DNA from: Bradyrhizobium sp. ARR65
GTDB lineage: Bacteria; Pseudomonadota; Alphaproteobacteria; Rhizobiales; Xanthobacteraceae
Reading direction: 5' to 3'
Length of the DNA stretch: 64,000 nucleotides
NCBI RefSeq assembly: GCF_000472385.1
Contig: NZ_AWZU01000036.1
Span: forward strand, 1 to 64,000
Under the pieces are notes generated by a model that worked only from the letters and a program-made list of their open reading frames with translations, was not told the DNA's origin and ran no database searches. Shown here piece after piece: positions 1 to 7,305 of this stretch (the first letter of the stretch is position 1; the number at the start of each line of letters is the position of its first letter). Position numbers and translations under genes: made by a program.

Positions 1-267
1 CGCTGTGCATTGCGGCCTACGGATTCCTGATTTGCGAGCGGACGACGATTCCCCCCTCAACAGTTGGTTCCACCAGGATACGCCCGAAGCTTGCCGTATC
101 CAGCGGTTACCGACCCAGAGGCTCCGCCTCTGAGGCCGGAACGGCACATTCCGAACTCGATCGCGACTCTTCGCCGGCGGCTTATCACAGCTCTTGTTCA
201 GACGCTGCCGCGATGCCCATGCTGTACTGCCCCGATCACGAAATCCAAACGGCGCAGCAATTTGTGA
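1..267 (+). pseudogene. 3' remnant of a transposase, frameshifted, cut by the window edge
   Basis: The open frame from base 3 reads LCIAAYGFLICER and later GYRPRGSASE. After a shift around positions 130-145 the other frame reads PERHIPNSIATLRRRL and LPRCPCC before a TGA at 265-267. From memory, these two pieces in this order resemble the C-terminal end of IS701-like transposases common in rhizobia. Reading both frames is needed to recover the family ending, so I infer a frameshifted, inactive gene whose 5' part lies outside the window. I see no clear terminal inverted repeat after it. The family name is the weakest part of the call. Confidence 0.5.
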
Positions 268-281
268 CGCAGTAGAATTAG

Positions 282-381
282 AGCATGATCCGGAAAAGTG
301 TGTAGCGGTTTTCCGAAAAGATCATCCTCAATCAAAGAGCTAACGCGCGATGACGCTTCAACTCGATCTCATCGCGCTTTA
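282..381. repeat. Intergenic palindromic repeat (CATGATCCGGAAAAGTG family)
   Basis: GCATGATCCGGAAAAGTG is followed by a partly complementary TTTTCCGAAAAGATCAT (to 325). A second perfect stem, GCGCGATGA (345-353) with TCATCGCGC (369-377), follows. The stop codon of the next gene overlaps the end of the element. Related copies occur at 57785-57829 and, as degenerate forms, near 27360-27450 and 61200-61345. Confidence 0.7.
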
Positions 382-795
382 GGCAGTCTTCGCGCCCTCG
401 CCGAGTTGCTCGATCGTCGGCCCGTTGAGGCAGTAGTCCCGATAGTGCTCGGGCGATGTGCCGGCGGCGAGATCATGGTCGCACTCCCGCTTGTGCCGGC
501 ATAGCGAGCAGACGCGCTCCATGTCGCGCAAGAGCAGCGACTCGCTGCTGGCGAGATCCCCTTCGTCGATGCCGAGCGCTTGGAGGAGCTGCGGCAGCTC
601 GTCCGCGGCATGTGGTCCCTGGCGAACCAACTCGTCGAGGTCGTCGGGGGTAACTCTTAGATCGCTGGCGATGCGCTCGAACTCGTTGCGGTCGAGCCGG
701 CGGATTTCGTTGAGCTCGCGGCGATGCTTGAGCCAATCGGCGAATGTGCTCAGCAACTGCTCGATTCTGGGATATGGCTTGCTGTGCGCAGTCAT
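379..795 (-). CDS. DUF6455 family protein
   Basis: A 138-residue soluble protein with no signal peptide or membrane segment. The N-terminal part is helical and charged. The C-terminal third has four cysteines (C96, C99, C105, C122) in the pattern CxxC-x5-C-x16-C, which could bind a metal or cofactor. I place it in DUF6455, a family of unknown function common in Rhizobiales. The ATG at 795 is chosen because GGAGG lies five bases before it; a TTG at 807 would add four residues without a site. It follows the glycosyltransferase gene on the same strand with a 60-base gap, so the two may be cotranscribed. The function is unknown. Confidence 0.7.
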   Translation of the reverse strand: MTAHSKPYPRIEQLLSTFADWLKHRRELNEIRRLDRNEFERIASDLRVTPDDLDELVRQGPHAADELPQLLQALGIDEGDLASSESLLLRDMERVCSLCRHKRECDHDLAAGTSPEHYRDYCLNGPTIEQLGEGAKTA

Positions 796-855
796 GATCG
801 CCTCCAATCATGATCGCAATAAGCCACGACCGGATCGCCGCCCTGTTGCGCTGGA

Positions 856-1665
856 TCAAACCGCCGATTTGCAGGCACCAGTGCCGAAGCGGTCCACCGC
901 CCAGGCATAGAGGCTTCCCGCTACCGGTGGCAATTTGGCGCGGCCCTTAGCGGACAAGTGAAACCCGATGATATCGGGATCGTTGACGAGAGCGGAAAAG
1001 TCGGACGGCTCGAAAAAGCGCTTCGGCTTGTCGTGCACCGCATAGAACGATTTTCGCGGCAGAGCATAGCGCAGCTCGCCATAGCGGCGCACCAGCGCGG
1101 TGAGCGCGGCGGGGCCGTAGAGCGCAAGGCGGATATCGGAGACCCGCTTGGATCGGCGGGTCAGCCGATGCCATGCGAAGGTGAGGCGATGGCGGAGCGC
1201 GAGCCAGTCCGGCTCAAGCTCGTCCTGGGCCATCAGCCTTTCGAACGCGCCGACGATCGGATCGTTCGGCGGCAAATAGAGCACCGAGTTGCCGATCAGG
1301 TGTACCCGTTCCCAGGCGAAATAGGGCTTTGCGGGATCGATCTCGACGGGTTTCAGCAGCAGCACGTCGGCATCGAGCCAGAGCCCCGCGCGGGCCGTCA
1401 TCAGGCGCATGCGGAAGAAATCGCTGAACTGCAGGGTCGTCCAGTCGCGCCAGCTCCCGTCGGGCTGGGCGGGGCGCAATTTCTCCGAAAAGGCGTGCGG
1501 CAGGATCGCCTCGGCCTCGGCATTGCCGACGCCTTCCGGGAGGCCCGGAATGGTGTCGAAGCTATAGACCGTGACTTTGTGGCCGGCGGCGATCTGCGAC
1601 CGCAGGCAGGTCTGCCGCATCGGATCCAGCGGACCGTGCCAGAAGGTGACAATGTCGGGCAACAT
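856..1665 (-). CDS. Putative DXD-type glycosyltransferase (GT32-like)
   Basis: A 269-residue protein. Residues 80-100 carry a Ser-Asp followed by Arg and then WLDAD with D98 and D100. This is the pattern of sugar-nucleotide transferases of the GT32/Lgt5 group, where the DXD pair holds Mn2+ and the nucleotide sugar. No signal peptide is visible, so it probably acts at the cytoplasmic side of the membrane on a lipid- or saccharide-linked acceptor. Donor and acceptor cannot be told from the sequence. No other polysaccharide genes lie nearby; its neighbours are a DUF6455 gene downstream and leuD upstream. Confidence 0.7.
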   Translation of the reverse strand: MLPDIVTFWHGPLDPMRQTCLRSQIAAGHKVTVYSFDTIPGLPEGVGNAEAEAILPHAFSEKLRPAQPDGSWRDWTTLQFSDFFRMRLMTARAGLWLDADVLLLKPVEIDPAKPYFAWERVHLIGNSVLYLPPNDPIVGAFERLMAQDELEPDWLALRHRLTFAWHRLTRRSKRVSDIRLALYGPAALTALVRRYGELRYALPRKSFYAVHDKPKRFFEPSDFSALVNDPDIIGFHLSAKGRAKLPPVAGSLYAWAVDRFGTGACKSAV

Positions 1666-1736
1666 GCGTCAGCTAGGGTGCGATGAGATGAAGCTGAATC
1701 GTCATCGCGCTCCCGCAGGCGAAGCCAACAAAAGGA

Positions 1737-2342
1737 TCACGCCCAGGCGCGTTCGCGCTGGAGCTTGGCCTCATAGGTGTCGATGGAGGACTTCTTCTCC
1801 AGGGTGAGCCCGATGTCGTCCAGCCCGTTAATCAGGCAATGCTTGCGGAACGGATCGATCTCGAACTTCACCTTGCCGCCGTCAGGACCGCGGATCTCCT
1901 GGTTGGGCAGGTCGATCGTCAGCGTGGCGTTCGAGCCGCGCTCGGCGTCGTCGAACAGCTTGTCGAGATCTTCCTGGCTGACGCGGATCGGCAGAATGCC
2001 GTTCTTGAAGCAGTTGTTGTAGAAAATGTCGCCGAACGAGGTCGAGATCACGCAGCGGATGCCGAAATCGAGTAGCGCCCAGGGCGCGTGCTCGCGGCTC
2101 GACCCACAGCCGAAATTGTCGCCGGCGACCAGGACCTTGGCATTGCGATAGGCCGGCTTGTTGAGGACGAAGTCCGGGTTCTCGCTGCCGTCGTCCTTGT
2201 AGCGCTGTTCGGAGAAAAGCCCCTTGCCGAGCCCGGTGCGCTTGATGGTCTTGAGGTACTGCTTGGGAATGATCATGTCGGTGTCGACATTGATAATCTT
2301 CAGCGGCGCCGCGACGCCTTCCAGCGTGGTAAACTTTTCCAT
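1737..2342 (-). CDS. leuD: 3-isopropylmalate dehydratase small subunit
   Basis: A 201-residue LeuD, the usual length for the bacterial small subunit. With LeuC it isomerises 2-isopropylmalate to 3-isopropylmalate in leucine synthesis. The diagnostic loop GCGSSREHA is at residues 78-86, and the N-terminal VDTDMIIPKQYL block is intact. GGAAG lies about eight bases before the ATG. leuC lies 1.8 kb upstream on the same strand, separated by a metallopeptidase gene, a small unknown gene and two small genes on the other strand. The two subunits are therefore not tightly coupled here. Confidence 0.97.
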   Translation of the reverse strand: MEKFTTLEGVAAPLKIINVDTDMIIPKQYLKTIKRTGLGKGLFSEQRYKDDGSENPDFVLNKPAYRNAKVLVAGDNFGCGSSREHAPWALLDFGIRCVISTSFGDIFYNNCFKNGILPIRVSQEDLDKLFDDAERGSNATLTIDLPNQEIRGPDGGKVKFEIDPFRKHCLINGLDDIGLTLEKKSSIDTYEAKLQRERAWA

Positions 2343-2410
2343 CGTTGCACTTCCCGGGTGAGTTCTGGGACAGGCCGATGATTTATCGTGAATACGCCCA
2401 ACAATAAAGG

Positions 2411-2809
2411 CTAATCTGCCGCGGCCTCGATCTCGGCCATGTCGTCGTCCGACAGCCCGAAATGGTGGCCGATCTCGTGAACCAGCACGTGGCGGACGAT
2501 ATCGCCGAGCCGCTCCTCATGTTCGGCCCAATAGTCCAGGATCGGGCGGCGATAGAGCCAGACCATATTGGGCAGCCGCGCGATGTCGTCATGGCTCTGA
2601 TGCGGCAGGCCTACGCCCTGGAACAGCCCGAGCAGGTCGAATTCGCTCTCGCATTTCAGCTCGTCCAGCACCTCGTCGGTCGGAAAATCGTCGACGCGGA
2701 TGATCACGCCTTCGCAAAGGTCGCGAAAACGCGCAGGCAGGCGCTCGAACAGCTCGTGCGCCATGGTTTCCATGTCGGTGAGCGAGGGGGCTTTCAAATC
2801 GGTCCACAT
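2411..2809 (-). CDS. Minimal zinc metallopeptidase (Zincin_1 / MMP-like family)
   Basis: A 132-residue protein whose C-terminus carries HEIGHHFGLSDDDM (residues 111-124), the zinc-binding HExxH motif in the form typical of the small Zincin_1 family. There is no signal peptide, so it should be cytoplasmic. Family members are widespread in alphaproteobacteria and actinobacteria; a proteolytic role is assumed from the fold but the substrates are not known. It ends 68 bases before leuD on the same strand and may share its transcript. Confidence 0.85.
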   Translation of the reverse strand: MWTDLKAPSLTDMETMAHELFERLPARFRDLCEGVIIRVDDFPTDEVLDELKCESEFDLLGLFQGVGLPHQSHDDIARLPNMVWLYRRPILDYWAEHEERLGDIVRHVLVHEIGHHFGLSDDDMAEIEAAAD

Positions 2810-2925
2810 GGCCGCTCTGTTTAGCGCGCCTCCCGCAACTTCGCACCTCGCTTTTTTGACGGGGCTGGCTGGGAGGGGACGCGGATGCTAGAAGCTTGCG
2901 CCAGAGGCGAGTCTGGGTGGACGCG

Positions 2926-3249
2926 ATGAAGGCAATCGGGGCGACGGTGTTGATGGTTCTGGCGGGAGCGCTTGTGCTCCCCGCGGCGCAGACCCATGCG
3001 CAAAGCGCGACGACTGACCTCCGCGTGGCGCAAGCGGCTCCGCCGGATGAGCCCGCGCCGCGGCGCGTGCGCCGGCCGACGGCGCGGCTGCGCGTTTACC
3101 CAAATTACCAGGGACCGCCGGAGGTCGCTCCGCGCTATTTTCCGGGGCCGAATGCGGTGCGCGAATGCAACGCGACCTATGTGCAGGAATATCGGCCGAG
3201 CGGCACCGTGATTGTGCCGCGCATGAGCTGCTACTGGCGTCCCGGCTAG
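2926..3249 (+). CDS. Small secreted protein of unknown function
   Basis: A 107-residue product starting at the internal ATG at 2926, which places a normal signal peptide at the N-terminus (Lys2, a hydrophobic stretch to about residue 22, then THAQ as a likely cleavage site). The mature part is rich in Pro and Arg, with a PRRVRRP segment, and ends with two cysteines about 40 residues apart that could form a periplasmic disulfide. I do not recognise a domain. It lies alone on the plus strand between leuD and leuC, followed by another small secreted gene at 3431. Confidence 0.6.
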   Translation: MKAIGATVLMVLAGALVLPAAQTHAQSATTDLRVAQAAPPDEPAPRRVRRPTARLRVYPNYQGPPEVAPRYFPGPNAVRECNATYVQEYRPSGTVIVPRMSCYWRPG

Positions 3250-3430
3250 CGTCTCAAGGATTAACGCCGCGACACCCACTGGCTGCACGTCGCGAAAATG
3301 TCAGTGACGAAACTGGCATCTTTGCGGCGCGGGCGTTCATTCACCGTTCAATTCGCAAACCCCAAAAATCCGAATCGTGATCGCGGCGTGCAATCACGTG
3401 TCGCGTCACGGCATTGGGTGGAGAACAGGA

Positions 3431-3673
3431 ATGAACGTGTCAAAGATCTTGGGGCTTGCCGGTCTCGGCGCATTGCTGGTGTTGAGCGCTCCGGTTGAGC
3501 GCGCGCAGGCGTTGTCGCTGAGCAACCCAGCGGCGGTGTCGGCCGTGCAGGACGGAACGAGGCTGACCACTGAGGTGCACTGGCGTTATCACCGCCATTG
3601 GCATCGCCCTCACTGGCATCGCGGTTGGCATCGTGGCTGGCATCGCCGCCACTGGCACCACCACTGGCGCTGA
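3431..3673 (+). CDS. Small secreted His/Trp/Arg-rich protein
   Basis: An 80-residue product with a clear signal peptide (hydrophobic core about residues 6-20, AQA near 25-27). The last 31 residues (50-80) are almost wholly His (12), Arg (8) and Trp (7), arranged as imperfect repeats of the type HWHR / GWHR. AGGA precedes the ATG at 3431, and a strong terminator follows 40 bases after the stop, which supports a real gene. Such tails can bind transition metals or haem, or bind membranes. Nothing in the neighbourhood decides between these. The function is unknown. Confidence 0.65.
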   Translation: MNVSKILGLAGLGALLVLSAPVERAQALSLSNPAAVSAVQDGTRLTTEVHWRYHRHWHRPHWHRGWHRGWHRRHWHHHWR

Positions 3674-3713
3674 CGATCGCCCCGGTCCTTGCTTTCTCGT
3701 CTGCGAAATAATG

Positions 3714-3737
3714 GGCCCGCCAGCGGCGGGCCTTTTT
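3714..3737 (+). terminator. Intrinsic terminator after the His-rich gene
   Basis: A perfect 8-bp stem GGCCCGCC / GGCGGGCC with a three-base loop is followed by five T on the plus strand. Confidence 0.85.
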
Positions 3738-3810
3738 GCGTTGGCTGTGGTCGCGAACGCCATTCCGCAGCGATGCGAAAGCATCGCCCAGGGAATCATG
3801 CGACGCGCCG

Positions 3811-4041
3811 CTAAACCCAGTCTTTGAACTTCCAGCCCTTCAGCTTCATCTTCCAGGGCGTCAGGTTTTCCAGCCGCCACTGCGCGAAACGGCCGGGCGG
3901 CCAATTGCTGAGCCGCCGCTCTGGTTGCGGCGGCTCCTCGGGTTCTTCGATCACGCGCTTGACGACGCGGGCCTCGACGCGGCGCCGGTTCTGCCGCGTC
4001 GCATCCCTGATCAAATCGACATATTCAGGCTTGCTCGCCAT
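3811..4041 (-). CDS. Small basic protein of unknown function
   Basis: A 76-residue product with no signal peptide. The first half is rich in Arg and Glu, with an EEPEEPPQPE segment in the middle; the C-terminus is rich in Trp and Lys. AAGGAG sits about six bases before the ATG at 4041, which fixes the start and argues for a translated gene. It is on the same strand as leuC and begins 100 bases after leuC ends, so it may be cotranscribed. No family is recognised. Confidence 0.55.
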   Translation of the reverse strand: MASKPEYVDLIRDATRQNRRRVEARVVKRVIEEPEEPPQPERRLSNWPPGRFAQWRLENLTPWKMKLKGWKFKDWV

Positions 4042-4140
4042 CGTCACTCCTTGCGCCGAAGCGCCTCGCGTCCCAGGCCTCAAGCCTGCGGGCGCTTGTT
4101 TAAGGAGTTGTTGCGAAAGCCTGTCGACTTGAAAAGATGG

Positions 4141-5547
4141 TTAGCGCCAATCCCTCACATCGACGAAATGCCCCGCAATTGCCGCGGCCGCGGCCATCGC
4201 CGGCGACACCAGATGGGTGCGGCCCTTGAAGCCCTGGCGGCCCTCGAAATTGCGGTTCGAAGTCGAAGCGCAGCGTTCTTCCGGCCTCAGCTTGTCCGGG
4301 TTCATCGCAAGGCACATGGAGCAGCCGGGCTCGCGCCATTCGAATCCGGCCTTGATGAAGATCTTGTCCAGACCCTCGGCCTCCGCCTGCTCCTTCACAA
4401 TGCCCGAGCCGGGCACGATCATCGCATTGACGTTGGCATTCACCGTCTTGCCTTCGGCGATCTTGGCCGCCGCGCGCAGATCCTCGATGCGGCCGTTGGT
4501 GCAGGAGCCGATGAAGACGCGGTCGAGCTTGATGTCGGTGATCTTCGTCCCCGCCGTCAGCCCCATATATTTCAGGGCGCGATGCTTGGAGAACCGCTTG
4601 GCCTCGTCCTCGATCTTGTCGGGATCGGGGACGACGCCGTTGACCGAGACGACATCCTCGGGCGAGGTACCCCAGGTGACGATCGGCGGCAGGCGCGCCG
4701 CGTCCAGCCTGATCTCGTGATCGAAATGAGCGTTGTCATCGGAGCGCAGCGTTTCCCAGTAGCGCATCGCCGCGTCCCACGCCGCACCCTGCGGCGCCTT
4801 TGGGCGGCCGCGCAGGAAATCGAACGCTTTCTCATCGGGCGCAACGAGGCCGGCGCGCGCGCCGCCTTCGATCGACATGTTGCAGACCGTCATGCGGCCT
4901 TCCATCGATAACGACCGGATCGCCTCGCCGGCATATTCCAAGACGTAACCGGTGCCGCCCGCTGTGCCGATCTCGCCGATGATGGCGAGGATGATGTCCT
5001 TCGCGGTCACGCCCTCGGGCAATTTGCCGTCGACGGTCAAGCGCATGTTCTTGGCCTTTTTCTGGATCAGCGTCTGCGTGGCGAGCACGTGCTCGACCTC
5101 GGAGGTGCCGATGCCATGCGCCAGCGCGCCGAACGCGCCATGGGTCGAGGTGTGACTGTCGCCGCAGACGATGGTGGTGCCGGGCAGCGTGAAGCCCTGC
5201 TCAGGGCCGATCACATGGACGATGCCCTGGCGCCTGTCGAACTCGTCGTAATATTCTATGCCGAAGTCCTTGGCGTTTTGCGCGAGCGCCTTGATCTGCT
5301 CAATGCTTTCAGGATCGGGATTCGGCTTGCTGCGATCGGTGGTCGGCACATTGTGGTCGACGACGGCCAGCGTCTTCCCCGGCGCGTGCACCTTGCGGCC
5401 CGCAACGCGCAAGCCCTCAAAAGCCTGCGGCGAAGTCACCTCATGCACGAGATGACGATCGATGTAGATCAGGCAGGTGCCGTCTTCGGCCTCGTGCACC
5501 AGATGGTCGTTCCAGATCTTGTCGTACAGCGTAGTCGGTTTGGACAT
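4141..5547 (-). CDS. leuC: 3-isopropylmalate dehydratase large subunit
   Basis: A 468-residue LeuC of normal length, the [4Fe-4S] catalytic subunit of isopropylmalate isomerase in leucine synthesis. The three cluster ligands are visible: C349 in GSCTNGR, and C409 and C412 in GCSMC. MSKPTT at 5547 is the usual start; an upstream in-frame codon would add two residues. A dyad resembling an Irr box lies about 190 bases upstream, next to an AT-rich possible -10 element, which would fit iron control of an iron-sulfur enzyme. leuD is 1.8 kb downstream rather than adjacent. Confidence 0.97.
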   Translation of the reverse strand: MSKPTTLYDKIWNDHLVHEAEDGTCLIYIDRHLVHEVTSPQAFEGLRVAGRKVHAPGKTLAVVDHNVPTTDRSKPNPDPESIEQIKALAQNAKDFGIEYYDEFDRRQGIVHVIGPEQGFTLPGTTIVCGDSHTSTHGAFGALAHGIGTSEVEHVLATQTLIQKKAKNMRLTVDGKLPEGVTAKDIILAIIGEIGTAGGTGYVLEYAGEAIRSLSMEGRMTVCNMSIEGGARAGLVAPDEKAFDFLRGRPKAPQGAAWDAAMRYWETLRSDDNAHFDHEIRLDAARLPPIVTWGTSPEDVVSVNGVVPDPDKIEDEAKRFSKHRALKYMGLTAGTKITDIKLDRVFIGSCTNGRIEDLRAAAKIAEGKTVNANVNAMIVPGSGIVKEQAEAEGLDKIFIKAGFEWREPGCSMCLAMNPDKLRPEERCASTSNRNFEGRQGFKGRTHLVSPAMAAAAAIAGHFVDVRDWR

Positions 5548-5739
5548 GAGCATCAGCTCCAGGCGGGACTTGTTGTGAATGATTGAAGCGCGACAGCGCG
5601 CCGGTCAAAGCAAGGCGGCTAGCGTCAAAACGTGCGCGTAAGTTCCGACGTGGCGGAGGTCGCGAACCGGCCGAAGAAGCGCCCAGGCAGGCGCGAGCGA
5701 TCGTCGATCACGACGCGCCGGCAGGCCACGCTGGTAGGG

Positions 5740-5756
5740 TTTAGAACCATTTCAGA
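5740..5756 (-). promoter_or_regulatory. Irr-box (iron control element)-like dyad upstream of leuC
   Basis: The plus strand reads TTTAGAA-CCA-TTTCAGA. The first half matches the TTTAGAA half-site of the iron control element as I recall it; the second half is degenerate (four of seven). On the leuC strand it lies just after TATATAAG, a plausible -10 region. leuC has been reported as an Irr target in Bradyrhizobium (from memory). Confidence 0.4.
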
Positions 5757-5802
5757 CTTATATAGCACGCGATTTTGAAAGCGCGATATGCGTCTGCGAG
5801 CG

Positions 5803-5893
5803 CCGTCATTGCCGACTTGGATGAGAACCCGGAATCTCGCGCCGCAACCTCTGGATTCCGGGTTCGCTCGCTTTGCGAGCGCCCCGGAATGAC
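5803..5893. repeat. Intergenic palindromic repeat (CCCCGGAATGAC family)
   Basis: Begins with CGTCATTGCCG, contains GAACCCGGAATCTC facing GGATTCCGGGTTCG, then GCTCGC/GCGAGC, and ends in CCCCGGAATGACG. Other copies are at 21353, 29296, 36018, 37380, 52771 and 60488. Confidence 0.75.
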
Positions 5894-5921
5894 GCCCATC
5901 GTGGAAGCCGCGATCAGCCGC

Positions 5922-5951
5922 AAAAAAAGCGCGGGACTGACCCCGCGCTTT
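5922..5951 (-). terminator. Intrinsic terminator of the rplS transcript
   Basis: On the minus strand a 10-bp stem AAAGCGCGGG / CCCGCGCTTT with a six-base loop is followed by a run of T (seven A on the plus strand, 5922-5928). It lies 27 bases after the rplS stop codon. Confidence 0.9.
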
Positions 5952-5977
5952 GATCAAATCTTGAAGGACTGTGCCGC

Positions 5978-6367
5978 CTACTCGCCGACCGCGGCGGCGC
6001 GGTCCTGTTTGTCCTGCTTCTCGACGATGCGGGCCGACTTGCCGCGCAGGTTGCGCAGGTAATAGAGCTTGGCGCGGCGCACCTTGCCGCGGCGCACTAC
6101 CTTGATCGAGTCGATCATCGGCGACAGCACCGGGAACACGCGTTCCACGCCCTCGCCATACGAAATCTTGCGCACGGTGAAGCTCTCGTTGATGCCATGG
6201 CCGGAGCGACCGATACAGACGCCCTCATAGGCCTGCACGCGGGTGCGATCGCCTTCAACCACCTTGACGTTGACGATCACGGTGTCGCCGGGCCCGAAAT
6301 CCGGGATTTCTTTTTTGGCAGCGAGTTTCTCGTACTGCTCTTTTTCGAGCTGTTGAATCAGATTCAC
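5978..6367 (-). CDS. rplS: 50S ribosomal protein L19
   Basis: A 129-residue L19 that sits at the interface of the two ribosomal subunits. The family core is complete, including FGPGDTVIVNVKV, the GEGVERVFP block and VRRGKVRRAKLYYLR. It lies 120 bases after trmD on the same strand and is followed by a strong terminator, so it closes the ffh-rpsP-rimM-trmD-rplS cluster. Confidence 0.98.
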   Translation of the reverse strand: MNLIQQLEKEQYEKLAAKKEIPDFGPGDTVIVNVKVVEGDRTRVQAYEGVCIGRSGHGINESFTVRKISYGEGVERVFPVLSPMIDSIKVVRRGKVRRAKLYYLRNLRGKSARIVEKQDKQDRAAAVGE

Positions 6368-6487
6368 GGCTAAATCTCCATCGGCGGCGCGCCCGGCGGC
6401 TTTAAGGAAAGCGCGGGCCTGCGCGGTCGTCCTTTATCCTGCGACTTCTCGGATTGGGCGCTCCTATACGGCAAAGGTGGGCGTTTG

Positions 6488-7240
6488 TCACCCGTCTGTC
6501 TTGTTTTTTCTGCCGGCCACCCCCTCGCCGCGGGCGGCCCAGAGATCCGGCCGGCGGGCCCGGGTCAGGGCCTCTGCTTCGGCCCGCCGCCAGGCCGCAA
6601 CCCTGGCATGGTCGCCGGAGGTCAGGATTTCCGGGATCGTGCGGCCCTCGAAGAGCTGCGGACGGGTATATTGGGGGTATTCGAGTAGGGAGGCGGAGAA
6701 GCTTTCCTCAGCGGCCGATTCGGCCTTGCCCATCACCCCCGGCAGCAGCCGGACGCAGGCATCGATCAGCGTCATGGCGGCGATTTCGCCCCCCGACAGC
6801 ACGAAATCGCCGATCGAGATTTCCTCCAGATTGCGTGCCTCGATCACCCGCTGGTCGACGCCTTCGAACCGGCCGCAGACGATCAGAGGGCCCGGGCCGG
6901 CCGCGAGTTCCCGCACGAAAGACTGGGTCAATGGCCGACCGCGCGGGCTCATGAGCAGTCGCGGGCGGTCGGGGGCGACGTCGGCCGCATCGATCGCGGC
7001 CGCCAGCACGTCGGCGCGCAGCACCATGCCCGGGCCGCCGCCGGCCGGCGTATCGTCGACGCTGCGGTGCCGGTCGGTGGCGGAGTCGCGGATGTCGCGC
7101 GCCTCCAAGGCCCACAGGCCGGTGGCCAACGCCTTGCCTGCCAGGCTGACGCCAAGCGGTCCCGGAAACATGTCCGGAAATAGCGTGAGGACCGTCGCCC
7201 GCCAGGGGCGGTCGTTCTGCGATGAGAGTGAAACCGTCAT
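6488..7240 (-). CDS. trmD: tRNA (guanine-N1-)-methyltransferase
   Basis: A 250-residue TrmD that methylates G37 next to the anticodon of tRNAs and so prevents +1 frameshifting. Visible family blocks are LFPDMFPG (20-27), DDTPAGGGPGM (62-72, Ala where most have Tyr), LLMSPRGRPL, GRFEGVDQRV and SIGDFVLSGGE, which form the trefoil knot and SAM site. In most bacteria rimM is directly upstream. Here an MFS gene ends 65 bases upstream and rimM lies 3.6 kb away. Confidence 0.97.
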   Translation of the reverse strand: MTVSLSSQNDRPWRATVLTLFPDMFPGPLGVSLAGKALATGLWALEARDIRDSATDRHRSVDDTPAGGGPGMVLRADVLAAAIDAADVAPDRPRLLMSPRGRPLTQSFVRELAAGPGPLIVCGRFEGVDQRVIEARNLEEISIGDFVLSGGEIAAMTLIDACVRLLPGVMGKAESAAEESFSASLLEYPQYTRPQLFEGRTIPEILTSGDHARVAAWRRAEAEALTRARRPDLWAARGEGVAGRKNKTDG

Positions 7241-7305
7241 GGCGGCAAACTGGCCTGCCGCGCGCCGGCCGTCAAACCGGCCTCAAATTGGGCATGCCGC
7301 CATCT

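Noticed and set aside
3590..3672. His-codon repeats considered as a CRISPR-like or tandem DNA repeat
   Set aside because: The units are short, imperfect and in frame with a signal-peptide protein; there are no spacers.
3736..4911. Long plus-strand open frame (391 codons) opposite leuC
   Set aside because: Antisense shadow of leuC and its small neighbour; no family pattern, and high GC makes such frames common.
5625..5957. 110-codon minus-strand frame between leuC and rplS
   Set aside because: It translates an intergenic repeat and the rplS terminator, so it is not a gene.
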